Part shown: piece by piece, positions 7,022-15,758 of the stretch
Numbering within the stretch: position 1 is the stretch's first letter
Layout of the letters: each line of letters opens with the position of its first letter
From: a virus
Virus record (IMG/VR): IMGVR_UViG_3300025137_000256
Location: 1 to 25,814 of that record
DNA: 25,814 nucleotides
Strand: one strand, 5' to 3'
Notes under the pieces: model-generated
The model's database searches: none
Seen by the model: only the letters and a program-made list of their open reading frames with translations
What the model was told of the DNA's origin: nothing
Program-made: the position numbers and the translations under genes

Positions 7022-7586
7022 GGCACCAATTCCCGGCTCTAATTACGCTTCCGATACAAAAAATTACCCATGGCATCGTCCACCGGACATTACAGAATAT
7101 GACGAAGCTGTCGATTACATGATACGCAAGTTGGATGATCCAGATGAACACGAACTTGTATTCAGCTTATTAGAAATAGATACCCAACTGACCACGGTAG
7201 TTAGCACATTACTAATGCAAGGCATAAGTAAAGGAAAATTCCCCATTGATTTGGCAATTCTTATGGCAGGGCCATTAGCCCGTTATATTAGTATCTTGGC
7301 TGATAGTCAGGACATTAAATACGATGTGGGTATCGAAGATACAGACCGAATTGCTATTACCCCAACCTCTTTAAAAATAGCACTAGGTATTATTGATACT
7401 GATGACGATGAACTTTCAGAACAGCCGGGTGAAGAGGCCGAAAGTGGCCTCGCTGACGGCGGCGGGTTGATGAGCGTAGGCAGCGAAGAAGAAATAGACC
7501 CGGCATCAGAGGATGAGCAAGCTACAATGCTTGGTATAATAGAAGAAGAAGTTATGGAAGAGGAGCCTGTTGATGGGTTGGCGTGA
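7005..7586 (+). CDS. Conserved hypothetical virion-region protein with acidic tail
   Basis: The 193-residue protein begins with a Pro-rich element ('APIPGSNYAS' at 7-16, then 'YPWHRPP' at 21-27) seen, from memory, in small proteins encoded near tail genes of marine T4-like and podophages. Residues 30-125 look like a globular helical domain. From about 130 to the end the chain is very acidic, with runs of Asp and Glu. AAGGAG seven bases before ATG supports the start at 7005. It overlaps the start of the following giant gene. A structural or assembly role is inferred from context only. Confidence 0.55.
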   Translation: MASMFEAPIPGSNYASDTKNYPWHRPPDITEYDEAVDYMIRKLDDPDEHELVFSLLEIDTQLTTVVSTLLMQGISKGKFPIDLAILMAGPLARYISILADSQDIKYDVGIEDTDRIAITPTSLKIALGIIDTDDDELSEQPGEEAESGLADGGGLMSVGSEEEIDPASEDEQATMLGIIEEEVMEEEPVDGLA

Positions 7587-10500
7587 TGTTCAGGCGGGTG
7601 TAGCTTCTGGTGCAATAAATTATGCGAAAAAACCAGATAAATTCGGTAGCTTCCTAGAAGGCTTCGCTACAACCTATGCGGCGGGGGCGCAGAAGAAAGC
7701 AGATCGTGATTACGCTGAGAAACTGGCGGCTGACAGACTTAAAGCTGCAGAATTAAAAGAAGAAAAAACATTACGTCAAGAACGTGAAAGAAAAGCGCAA
7801 GAACATAAAGATATTGCAACCGCTGCCTTAGATATGCAGAATATACCTTATAGCAAGGAGGCGTATCAAAAAGCATTTTCACTTGCGTCTGGGGGCGCAT
7901 CAGTGATCCAGGTAGCAGATTATTTTAAACAAGGAATTGAAGATAGGACTATAGTCCAGACCCCGGCATATGAAACTTATGGTCCTATGCCACGAGCGGC
8001 TACCACCGATATGAGTGTATTTAGCCCATTAACAGGCAGAGAATCTGGTATCGGGGGATATGACGCCTTACTAAATCAATCTCAAAACGACCAGTTTGCA
8101 AACATAAAAGTGTCTCAGATGAGTCTGGGTGATGTGTTGAATTTTCAAACTGAGAGAAAAGGAAACAGTTATCACGCATGGTCTAAAGCCAATATGCCAG
8201 AAGGCACCGAAGCTAAACTTAAAGGTTTAGGTTCTACTCCAGCCGGTAAGTATCAGTTTATTGGTGATACGATGAAATACATGAAGGACAAGGCTTGGAC
8301 AGAACTTGGTTTTGATAACAACACGCCATTTAACCAAGATACGCAAGATGCTTTGTTTTTATGGTTAGCGCAAGACAAAATGAGAGGGGCGTCTACACAG
8401 GAACAAAAACGTGCAGCACTACGGGGTACATGGGAAGGCATTAAAGACCCTGCGAAAGTATCTAATGAACAAGTAGATAAAATTATAACTGCAGTTGAAA
8501 CCGGGGTGTTTAATTCTGCTGACGTTGTTGAAGACGGTGACGTTGGGCCTGACTATTCCGCTAAATTAAAACCGGGACAAATTTTAACTTTCGTACTGAA
8601 CCAAGGATATGACATCCAAGAGGGCGGGACAGGTGGGCCTAATGACCTACGAAAACAACCTTACGCTGCAAAATCCCGTCAGCTTCAAAAAGTAACTGCC
8701 ACGGTACAAGCTGATGGAACATTGCAGTTTCCAGGGGGTTGGCAAAAAGTAGATGTATCTAACATGACGGCGGCACAGTTGCAGAAATATTATGCTACTG
8801 AAAAGCTTGAATTTTATAAAGGCTCTAAGTTTAGAAAAGCAGATGATTTCAATCAACCCTTCATGACAGGACAAATATATCTTTCAGATCCTGCAGGAGA
8901 ATTATTAAAATCCAGCAGTGGCACAGAGCAAGACCGCAACATACCCGCCGGTATGCAGTTCAATGTTAAACAACCTTCCTTTGATGATATTGATATTTCA
9001 GACATCAATACGCTTCGGGAGTACACTGCTATGGATAGAAATATCCGGGCAGGTAATAAGCGGATATCACCAGAGTTTGAGACTGTTTGGAACAACTTAA
9101 AGGAAACACTGACCGCTGCAGATACAGCAACTAGCATCGAAGAAATACTTCCATTAAAGAAACTGCTAGAACCTGAAATGACTGCAAGTGATTTAGATAA
9201 TCGCATCAGAATAGCACAAGCTAAATTCGGTTCTACAGTAGAGTTACCTTCATATGTCCAAACCGCTAAAGACATTTTAGCAGACAGACCTGCATACACT
9301 GAAGATGAACTTCGTGAATTGGATTACAATCAACGTCTGTTGATAGAAAAAACTCATCCAAACGGGAATATTAAAGCACTGGCAGCTACTATTAATAGGG
9401 CTGATCCCCAACGGTTCCCTTCAGGCATTGAGTTAGGACAGATGTCTAACGCAGATTTAGAAGGCGTTATTGCCGGTGTAGAGGCTACTATACTCCCACT
9501 AGAAGAAGATGGGAGAGAACTTGATCCTGTTTCAAGGGACTTTGTAAAAACAGCTAGATTTATAATAGCTTCTAGACAGTCTGGTAGCATAGCTAATCTC
9601 GTTAAGCCTGAAAACTTAATGAAACTGAGTTCTGGTGATGCGATTGAAAAACTTATTGCGGCTGCAACAGGCGCAGGAATGGATGAAACAAGTTTAACCC
9701 AAGCTAATGCTATTTTAGAGTCAGTACGTGCGGCTGAAGATGGGCAGGTTGATTACAGCACAATGACTGATGATGAACTTCTGGGCAAAATAGCTATAGA
9801 AAATGCGTCAGAAAACCCAGATCAAGCTAAGCTCACTGCGATGAATGTAATCTTTAATTCCAGAGAAGGTAAATTCGATATCAAAGATTATGACGATATC
9901 GAAACCCCCACAATTCAAGTGGAGATTAATGAACTCAGTAAAAAGATACTTCAGCAACAAGAAGCGGTTTCAAGAGGCACAGAAGGTGCTGCAATGTCGG
10001 CACAAGATTCTGCAAGGCTTCTGGCACTCCAATCTCTTGTGTCTAAAAGACAGGCTGAAAAAGATCAACAAGTAGTCTTTGCCAAAGACAGCCCCACTTA
10101 TATTATATCGTATAAAGACCCCGCCACTAATGAACTGGTGGTAAGCACCGCCCAAGTTCTGGCTAATGGTAATCTTTATGATACCGGGAGCCGTAAAGTA
10201 GTCCCTGAAGGTGTGGAGATTACAACTTCAGATTTGGAATTAAACAGTGCTAAAGGGCAGCTTCTTGCTCAGATGCAAACCCGTGATTTGCAGCCGGTTA
10301 AAGAATCACGTCAATCCTCCGCATCTATGCTGAGATCAGCGTTTATTCTTAATAGCTACGTTGATCCAGCGCAGAACGGTAATCCCGATATTCTTACTAC
10401 CGTAGGAAATATGGGTTCTAGAATAATCAAGAGACTTGATAACGAAATTGCAGCATTTAATAGTATGTTGCAGGGCGGGGCCAGCGATGCTGAAATTTTA

Positions 10501-11130
10501 GCATCTATCGATCAAATGTACCAAGAACGAGCCTCTAGTTTAAAGGGACAAGCTAGAAATGCTGTTTTATTTGAAGCAGAACTCTACAAATTTGCATACA
10601 CTTTTGCTGCTTCTACGTTAGAGCAGCGTGGTGCAGGTTTGAGTAACAGAGATTTTGCCACTGCGCTTAATATCGTCAGGGGCGGTACAGACTTTGTAAC
10701 ATTCTCCAAAAACCTGAAGTCGCAGGTTTCACAAGGTCTTTCAGCTACGCAAGTTAAAATCAATGATCTGAAAAACAATAGCCCTCAGATTAAGCTGTTG
10801 AATGAATTAGACCCCACAAAAGATTTGACCTCTGGGTACACTATGAATTTATCAGATTGGTTCAAAACTCAAAATCTAAATACTGAATATAACTGGGTTA
10901 ATAGTGAGACTGCCGCACCGGCATCAACTGCAAAACCGGATGCTGTACAAAAAAAGTCAGTTAGTGAATTAGTTAATCCTTATCGGGATAGTGCTACATT
11001 TGCTGCTGATAGAAAAGCTTTTGAGGAATTAGCAGCCAGCCCTGAAAACCAAGCAGCATTTTTAAAGATTTTCTCTAAACAACTCGGCATCCCTGCTGAT
11101 GTTCTAAAGAAACTATACACCCCAAAATAA
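7573..11130 (+). CDS. Large internal virion (ejection) protein with lysozyme-like domain
   Basis: This protein of about 1185 residues has a basic, helical N-terminus (1-85), then at about 160-290 a peptidoglycan-hydrolase-like domain. That domain shows a 'GGYDALL' opening, 'STPAGKYQFIGDTMKYM' and a downstream 'FNQDTQDAL', the pattern of lysozyme-like/GH104-like domains in which 'S-x-A-G-x-YQF' marks the fold. The rest is long, mostly helical and hydrophilic. Podovirus ejection proteins of this size carry such domains to open the cell wall during DNA entry. GAGGAG eight bases before ATG 7573 makes this start better than the TTG at 7570. It is followed by a second giant gene, as in the T7 gp15/gp16 pair, although no sequence similarity to those is claimed. 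Confidence 0.75.
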   Translation: MGWRDVQAGVASGAINYAKKPDKFGSFLEGFATTYAAGAQKKADRDYAEKLAADRLKAAELKEEKTLRQERERKAQEHKDIATAALDMQNIPYSKEAYQKAFSLASGGASVIQVADYFKQGIEDRTIVQTPAYETYGPMPRAATTDMSVFSPLTGRESGIGGYDALLNQSQNDQFANIKVSQMSLGDVLNFQTERKGNSYHAWSKANMPEGTEAKLKGLGSTPAGKYQFIGDTMKYMKDKAWTELGFDNNTPFNQDTQDALFLWLAQDKMRGASTQEQKRAALRGTWEGIKDPAKVSNEQVDKIITAVETGVFNSADVVEDGDVGPDYSAKLKPGQILTFVLNQGYDIQEGGTGGPNDLRKQPYAAKSRQLQKVTATVQADGTLQFPGGWQKVDVSNMTAAQLQKYYATEKLEFYKGSKFRKADDFNQPFMTGQIYLSDPAGELLKSSSGTEQDRNIPAGMQFNVKQPSFDDIDISDINTLREYTAMDRNIRAGNKRISPEFETVWNNLKETLTAADTATSIEEILPLKKLLEPEMTASDLDNRIRIAQAKFGSTVELPSYVQTAKDILADRPAYTEDELRELDYNQRLLIEKTHPNGNIKALAATINRADPQRFPSGIELGQMSNADLEGVIAGVEATILPLEEDGRELDPVSRDFVKTARFIIASRQSGSIANLVKPENLMKLSSGDAIEKLIAAATGAGMDETSLTQANAILESVRAAEDGQVDYSTMTDDELLGKIAIENASENPDQAKLTAMNVIFNSREGKFDIKDYDDIETPTIQVEINELSKKILQQQEAVSRGTEGAAMSAQDSARLLALQSLVSKRQAEKDQQVVFAKDSPTYIISYKDPATNELVVSTAQVLANGNLYDTGSRKVVPEGVEITTSDLELNSAKGQLLAQMQTRDLQPVKESRQSSASMLRSAFILNSYVDPAQNGNPDILTTVGNMGSRIIKRLDNEIAAFNSMLQGGASDAEILASIDQMYQERASSLKGQARNAVLFEAELYKFAYTFAASTLEQRGAGLSNRDFATALNIVRGGTDFVTFSKNLKSQVSQGLSATQVKINDLKNNSPQIKLLNELDPTKDLTSGYTMNLSDWFKTQNLNTEYNWVNSETAAPASTAKPDAVQKKSVSELVNPYRDSATFAADRKAFEELAASPENQAAFLKIFSKQLGIPADVLKKLYTPK

Positions 11131-11145
11131 GTAAGGACATTTCCT

Positions 11146-14100
11146 GTGGCTGAAACTTTGACCCCAGAAGAACAGGCGTTCATAGACAAAAATAAAGACC
11201 TGTTATCAGGAACTTCTTTAGGTGTTTCTGAGGAACCTGAAACAGAACCCGAAACAGCGCCTGAAATCGACCCTGACTTAGAGGCTTTATTAAAACGCAA
11301 CCCTAACATAGACTTGACCAATACTTCTCTAGACCCCAATAACTCCCTAGACCCTGCAAGAACTACAGGCACGGGGTTTGCTACTGACTTTACCCCGCAA
11401 GCACAAGTTGCGAGTGATGCTACAGATAGACGGGATAGCATGACTTTCCCTTCCCTGTACGGAGAAAAGCCAGAAATCGGTACTTTTCAGCGAGTAAGGG
11501 CAGCATTAGGTGTAGGCAGTGATCTTGAAGGCGATCAAGCGGCTATGGAAGCTTATGAGGCAGACCTAGCTGAGTTTAAAACAAAGGCTGCAGAGACATA
11601 CGAAACAACCGGACATCAATCCGGGAATGATCGTATCTACACCAAGTATCTGCCGATTAAAGATGATGAAGGTAACGTCACAGACTATAAGCAAGTAGAT
11701 GTTATTATACCCAAACCAGACAGTACCAGTTTTGAGCGTGTTGTAGAGCAAGCCGGTAGAGATATTTATCAACAGTTAGGCGGGTTTGTTACAGAAGGCG
11801 CAATCTTAGAAGAATCTGACTTAGAACGGGCAGTACCTGACTATGAACTGACCGGCGGTGAACAGTTTTTCACCACTATGCTCAGTATAGTAGCCCCGGT
11901 AGTTCCCGCTATCAAAGGTCTAAACTACGCTGGTAAATTTGTAAGAGGTGCTAAATTCGGGACTAAAAGCGCCATAGGTGTGGATGCTGTTGGCACCGCT
12001 GCCATAGAAGCTATCATGTCACGGGAAGCTGACAAAGGTCTGTTGGTACGTCCAGATAGTATTGCTGCCCTCACCGGCAGTCGCTTCACTGATGAACAGA
12101 ACAAAGACATATCCATGTTTATGGATGGACTGCTCGTTAATGGAGCATTGGATGGCCTTATTTCTGTTGTGGGTAAAGCTGCAGGTTGGGGTAAGCAGAA
12201 AGTAAGTGCATCTGCATTACTTGCTAGTGAAGATGCTTTAAGGGCTGCTGTAACCGATGACATGGTTACTAACGTAATGAAGTTTTTAGACCCTGAATTA
12301 GCGGATTTAGGACCAACAGAGTTTAAATCTAGGATACTTAATTTATCTGAAAAGCTTAATGACAATGCCATTATTGAATTAACTTTAGGTAAAGCCACCA
12401 CAGAGATTGGTGTGGATACCACCAACGCTATCATGAGATCATCAGAGGCATACATTGCAGAAACTCGGCAGGGTTTGCGTGATACTATGTCTGACACAGA
12501 ATTTGATGAGTACGTCAAAACCAAAGCTGCTGAGATGTCACGGGCGATGATTGATCTGATGAGAAGTCAGTCTACAAACCCGGCTGTAGCAAACACTGCA
12601 GCGAGAGTTACGCAAGATGTCGGAGACTTTGTTGCCGATGCTGGACAGGCGCAATTGCGGGACGGCGTTGATGGCATTGACGCCGCCGCTGCACAAACAG
12701 CAGAAAGCCTAGTATTTCAATCTAACCGGGAAGTTGCGGATATTGAGAAGACGGCAGCACTACGGGCAAGTCAGACTGACGATTTACTCGCAACACAGAA
12801 AACCTTGATTGAAGACAACCCTATTCTCCAAACTCTCGTCGGGGATGAACTGGGGTTATTGGTTACCGGCAATCAGCCTGTATTCACTGCTAATGTCCAA
12901 CAATATCGGGATGCGGTCAACGAGTTAGTAACAGACAAAGTATATCCTCAGTTTGTAAAAGATATGGATGAAGTAGATGCAGCCTACTTGAATCTACCTG
13001 AAGCAGACATCGATGCTAAAGCACTGAAGAAAAAACTGTTTGAAGTAGTACAAGATGTCAATGACATTGATAGCGGTGGTGCCGATATAGCAGCTAATGT
13101 GTTGCGGGATATGTTTGATGGTTACAAGCCAAAAACAGTATCCACACGACCAGATCCTATCCCTATTGTGGGACAAGATGATCTTTTAAAGACTTCGGAA
13201 ACTTCTAGTGAAGTCATAGAACGCATCACTGAAAACATTAAATTCTCAGACTTATATAGAGTTAAAGCTGATTTACAGCGAGTAATAGAAAAGTATAGCA
13301 ACCAACCTGCTGTTCAACAAAGACTGATGGCATTCCGAAAGCATATTACTGATGCTGAAGAGGGCGGTCAAATGGCATATGTGATAGCAAATGCTGATCC
13401 TGAAGATGCGGCACAATTCGCTGCAGCCGATGACCTTTATAAGGCAGCTAGAGCAAAGTATACTAATTCTGAACCTCTTGAACGATTAAAGGAAGCGATG
13501 GCTGACAAAAGAAGGTTTAGCGAAACAGATATACCCGGACCAGCAGGTAGAAAAGACCCTGATTTCCAGCTTGCTGCAGGTCAATTTATTGATGAAACTA
13601 TGGCAGATTCCACAGGAACATTATACAAACAGCTTAATTACATGCTGGATGGCGTAGTTAATCCTAAACAGATATCAAATACATTTGCTGAGATGTTCAT
13701 GGCTAATGCTACTGATGCACTGAGAGTAGCAGTAGCACAGTCAGATAACGCTGCTGATCCAGAGAAGGCTTTGTTAGCTGCATTCCAGCCAATAAGAGAT
13801 CAAATGCAAGCAGTGGGTGCTGATGAACTGCTTAGATTATTAGAAACTGGTTATCGTCAGGTAAGAGATGGTTTCAGAGAGTCAGGCAACTTTGTAGCAA
13901 ATAATGACAAACTGATTAAAGCATTGGACGCACAAGCAAAGGCTGCACAAGAAGGCATTCTATCCACGCTTATTAGTTCAACACCGGGGAGGGCTGTTGG
14001 CCTCATGGGTAGAACTGAAGCAATGCCGACCTCATCTGCTAGAGAGGCTTTAGAGACAATAATCACAGGTAAAGATTCTGTTAATAAGCTGAAAGAACTC

Positions 14101-14832
14101 AAAACAAAAATAGATGGACTGCCCAGCGTATTAGAACGTGAAATGGCAATGGAAGCATTACAAGCTATTTCACTAGATACTATCGGCAGGAAAATATTTG
14201 GTGTTGGTGCTACAGGGCTGTCTGGCGGCACCACTGCAACTCGCAGCATCAGAAATAATAATGTTGTTAAACTAACCTCTGATGAAGCCAGCGATCTAAT
14301 GAAGTCGATAGACACTCTCTATCCAGCCAATTTAGAAATGTCTGAAGCTATATTCCAAACTATGGATAAGTTGTTTGAAGTCACGCTACCCGGCAGGGTT
14401 AAATCCTCTATGCCCGGATCAGACACAGCTTTCAATACTTCCAGAAATCAACAAATCCGGGATTCAGTATCAACAAGTATCTTGCTACTGGCGGGTTACA
14501 TGAACCCCACCGCTGCCATGCTACGGCGTATTGCAGAGGCTCCCATGAAAGAGGCTCAACAGCTTGAAAAGGACGTAGCAGCAAACGTACTGGCTGTCAT
14601 AGTAACAAGCCCAAAAGCATTTAGTGATTTACTTAAAGCTTCTGCTGAAGGTCAAAAGCAGTCAGTGATAAATGAACTAGCAAAACAAGCAATCCGAAAC
14701 ACTGCCAAAACCACTCGCTATGAAATCCGGGTGCAAGAAAGCGATGAGTATGGGCAAGAAGACCCTGCAGCTTTTGCTGATAGAGACATGACTGAAATCT
14801 TTGGCGCAGATGAAGTTTTGGGTATACAATAA
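11146..14832 (+). CDS. Giant internal virion protein (second ejection protein)
   Basis: The 1228-residue product starts at GTG with AAGGA eight bases upstream. The N-terminal 100 residues are acidic and Pro/Thr-rich with small repeats around Leu-Asp-Pro-Asn. A hydrophobic stretch at about 241-257 could contact a membrane. The remainder is long, helical and without Cys-rich or enzyme motifs that can be recognised. It is the last gene of the virion arm and ends just before the convergent terminator. Its size and place after the lysozyme-bearing protein suggest an ejection protein that forms part of the trans-envelope channel; this is inference. No paralogy with the preceding gene is obvious. 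Confidence 0.6.
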   Translation: MAETLTPEEQAFIDKNKDLLSGTSLGVSEEPETEPETAPEIDPDLEALLKRNPNIDLTNTSLDPNNSLDPARTTGTGFATDFTPQAQVASDATDRRDSMTFPSLYGEKPEIGTFQRVRAALGVGSDLEGDQAAMEAYEADLAEFKTKAAETYETTGHQSGNDRIYTKYLPIKDDEGNVTDYKQVDVIIPKPDSTSFERVVEQAGRDIYQQLGGFVTEGAILEESDLERAVPDYELTGGEQFFTTMLSIVAPVVPAIKGLNYAGKFVRGAKFGTKSAIGVDAVGTAAIEAIMSREADKGLLVRPDSIAALTGSRFTDEQNKDISMFMDGLLVNGALDGLISVVGKAAGWGKQKVSASALLASEDALRAAVTDDMVTNVMKFLDPELADLGPTEFKSRILNLSEKLNDNAIIELTLGKATTEIGVDTTNAIMRSSEAYIAETRQGLRDTMSDTEFDEYVKTKAAEMSRAMIDLMRSQSTNPAVANTAARVTQDVGDFVADAGQAQLRDGVDGIDAAAAQTAESLVFQSNREVADIEKTAALRASQTDDLLATQKTLIEDNPILQTLVGDELGLLVTGNQPVFTANVQQYRDAVNELVTDKVYPQFVKDMDEVDAAYLNLPEADIDAKALKKKLFEVVQDVNDIDSGGADIAANVLRDMFDGYKPKTVSTRPDPIPIVGQDDLLKTSETSSEVIERITENIKFSDLYRVKADLQRVIEKYSNQPAVQQRLMAFRKHITDAEEGGQMAYVIANADPEDAAQFAAADDLYKAARAKYTNSEPLERLKEAMADKRRFSETDIPGPAGRKDPDFQLAAGQFIDETMADSTGTLYKQLNYMLDGVVNPKQISNTFAEMFMANATDALRVAVAQSDNAADPEKALLAAFQPIRDQMQAVGADELLRLLETGYRQVRDGFRESGNFVANNDKLIKALDAQAKAAQEGILSTLISSTPGRAVGLMGRTEAMPTSSAREALETIITGKDSVNKLKELKTKIDGLPSVLEREMAMEALQAISLDTIGRKIFGVGATGLSGGTTATRSIRNNNVVKLTSDEASDLMKSIDTLYPANLEMSEAIFQTMDKLFEVTLPGRVKSSMPGSDTAFNTSRNQQIRDSVSTSILLLAGYMNPTAAMLRRIAEAPMKEAQQLEKDVAANVLAVIVTSPKAFSDLLKASAEGQKQSVINELAKQAIRNTAKTTRYEIRVQESDEYGQEDPAAFADRDMTEIFGADEVLGIQ

Positions 14833-14838
14833 AAGCAA

Positions 14839-14866
14839 AAACCCCCAGACCGAAATCTGAGGGTTT
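14839..14866 (-). terminator. Convergent hairpin terminator, strongest for the - strand
   Basis: Two 11-base arms (14839-14849 and 14856-14866) pair with a single C-A mismatch around a 6-base loop. On the - strand the hairpin is followed by GTTTTTGCTTTTATT-like sequence, a good U-tract. On the + strand it is followed by GGTTGC, a poor one. It lies seven bases after the + strand virion arm and about 70 bases after the last - strand gene, so it separates the two arms and may slow transcription from both. Confidence 0.8.
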
Positions 14867-14934
14867 GGTTGCTAAACCTGAAAAGAACGTAAACGCCCGT
14901 TTCAACTATATAATACCTTTTTACAGCCTGTGGG

Positions 14935-15378
14935 TCAAGAACTCATGGGCTGTTTTGATTCAAAAACCGGAACAATCTGTAACTCTGATTTAGGGATATC
15001 AAAGAACCTTTCCCCTCTTTTTATATAGATATTTGGGACATCTATAATAGGGGCGCTTACGACTGCGTCATACCCAGCTATTGCTGCATGAGTTAAACTG
15101 TTGTTGAACACCATGAATTTTATTGATCGTGTGAGGAACTTTGATTTTCTAACAGGTATGTGCAGGGTATCGAAATGAAATGAAGTTCCGTGCCAAACGG
15201 ATTTAACTTCCACCTCACAAGGGAACGTCTTACCTTTTCCGGTAACAAGCAAATCCGTACCAAATTCATTAGGGTTGTCACTAGCTTCATAGCCCATCCT
15301 TTTCCAAAACTGTTTTGCCACTTCTCTGGCGGGATTGTCATACTGATCGAAGATTTCTTGCTGGAATACTTTGTACAT
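14935..15378 (-). CDS. PD-(D/E)XK nuclease-like protein
   Basis: From ATG at 15378 the product is 147 residues. A nuclease core is visible: a helix with Arg-Glu near the N-terminus, 'FGTDLLV' with Asp42, and 'CEVEVKSVW' with Glu57 and Lys59, matching D...ExK. Such small phage enzymes cut or resolve DNA or degrade host DNA; the substrate cannot be told from sequence. A longer reading from TTG at 15501 would overlap most of the upstream small gene and adds a tail without motif character, so ATG is preferred. It is the last gene of the - strand arm, just before the terminator. Confidence 0.7.
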   Translation of the reverse strand: MYKVFQQEIFDQYDNPAREVAKQFWKRMGYEASDNPNEFGTDLLVTGKGKTFPCEVEVKSVWHGTSFHFDTLHIPVRKSKFLTRSIKFMVFNNSLTHAAIAGYDAVVSAPIIDVPNIYIKRGERFFDIPKSELQIVPVFESKQPMSS

Positions 15379-15535
15379 GCTCGTCTTTGTTCTTGAAGAA
15401 TGCGAAGTTATATCCACGACAAAATTCCCTGTAATAATGTGATGTCGGGCGATATTTGCAGTCTGGGTTATCTTGATAAAAAGCGTTAACTCCCTCTTCA
15501 AACGCTATGCAGTTACTCGCTGGAAGCTGCCTCAT
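15338..15535 (-). CDS. Small protein resembling the ribosome modulation factor pattern
   Basis: The 65-residue product has the order Phe-x-x-Gly-x-x-Ala-Phe, an Asn-Pro-x-Cys turn, then Tyr-Tyr-x-x-x-x-x-x-Gly-Tyr, which resembles small proteins of the Rmf type or short phage proteins with a similar 'F-x-x-G ... NP-x-C ... Y-x-x-x-F-x-x-G' layout. The similarity is weak and could be only a common small-protein pattern. AGGAGG is present but only three bases before ATG at 15535, which is close. It overlaps the upstream gene by 23 bases and the downstream nuclease by 41 bases. Confidence 0.55.
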   Translation of the reverse strand: MRQLPASNCIAFEEGVNAFYQDNPDCKYRPTSHYYREFCRGYNFAFFKNKDEHVQSIPARNLRSV

Positions 15536-15758
15536 GAACCTCCTGTTCTGTCATCTTCCACACAAACATTGGGGTGCCTTTCCCAACGTATGCTCCCAAT
15601 GTGTTAAAGCTGAAATATTCCTGTGCCTCATCGTAGGTCATCCCATCCCTAACTAAGATTTCAAGGCAGTGATCAGCGTCATATACAACAATGTTGTCAG
15701 AGCCACTTCTCTCACCAACACCAATGATTGCATCTCCAAATCCATCTGCCAGAAGCAT
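15513..15758 (-). CDS. Conserved small phage protein of unknown function
   Basis: The 81-residue product has features of a small protein found in many marine podoviruses and siphoviruses (recalled): 'LADGFGDAIIGVG' at the N-terminus, a central 'VVYDADHCLEIL', then 'GMTYDEAQEYFSFN' and 'GAYVGKGTPMFVW'. No function is assigned to the family that I know of. It starts directly at the stop codon of the ribonucleotide reductase gene and is probably translated by coupling, as no good ribosome binding site is seen. Confidence 0.7.
   Translation of the reverse strand: MLLADGFGDAIIGVGERSGSDNIVVYDADHCLEILVRDGMTYDEAQEYFSFNTLGAYVGKGTPMFVWKMTEQEVHEAASSE

Noticed and set aside
11925-12524. 199-residue open frame on the - strand inside the giant virion gene
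   Set aside because: Antisense shadow with Ser/Leu/Pro-rich composition and no motif or start signal.
14633-14905. 90-residue - strand frame across the convergent terminator
   Set aside because: It runs through the hairpin and into the virion gene, with no ribosome binding site or known features.
14935-15501. 188-residue version of the last nuclease starting at TTG 15501
   Set aside because: The extra 41 residues show no nuclease features, the start is a rare TTG, and the extension lies across the 65-residue gene; ATG at 15378 begins right at the conserved-looking part.
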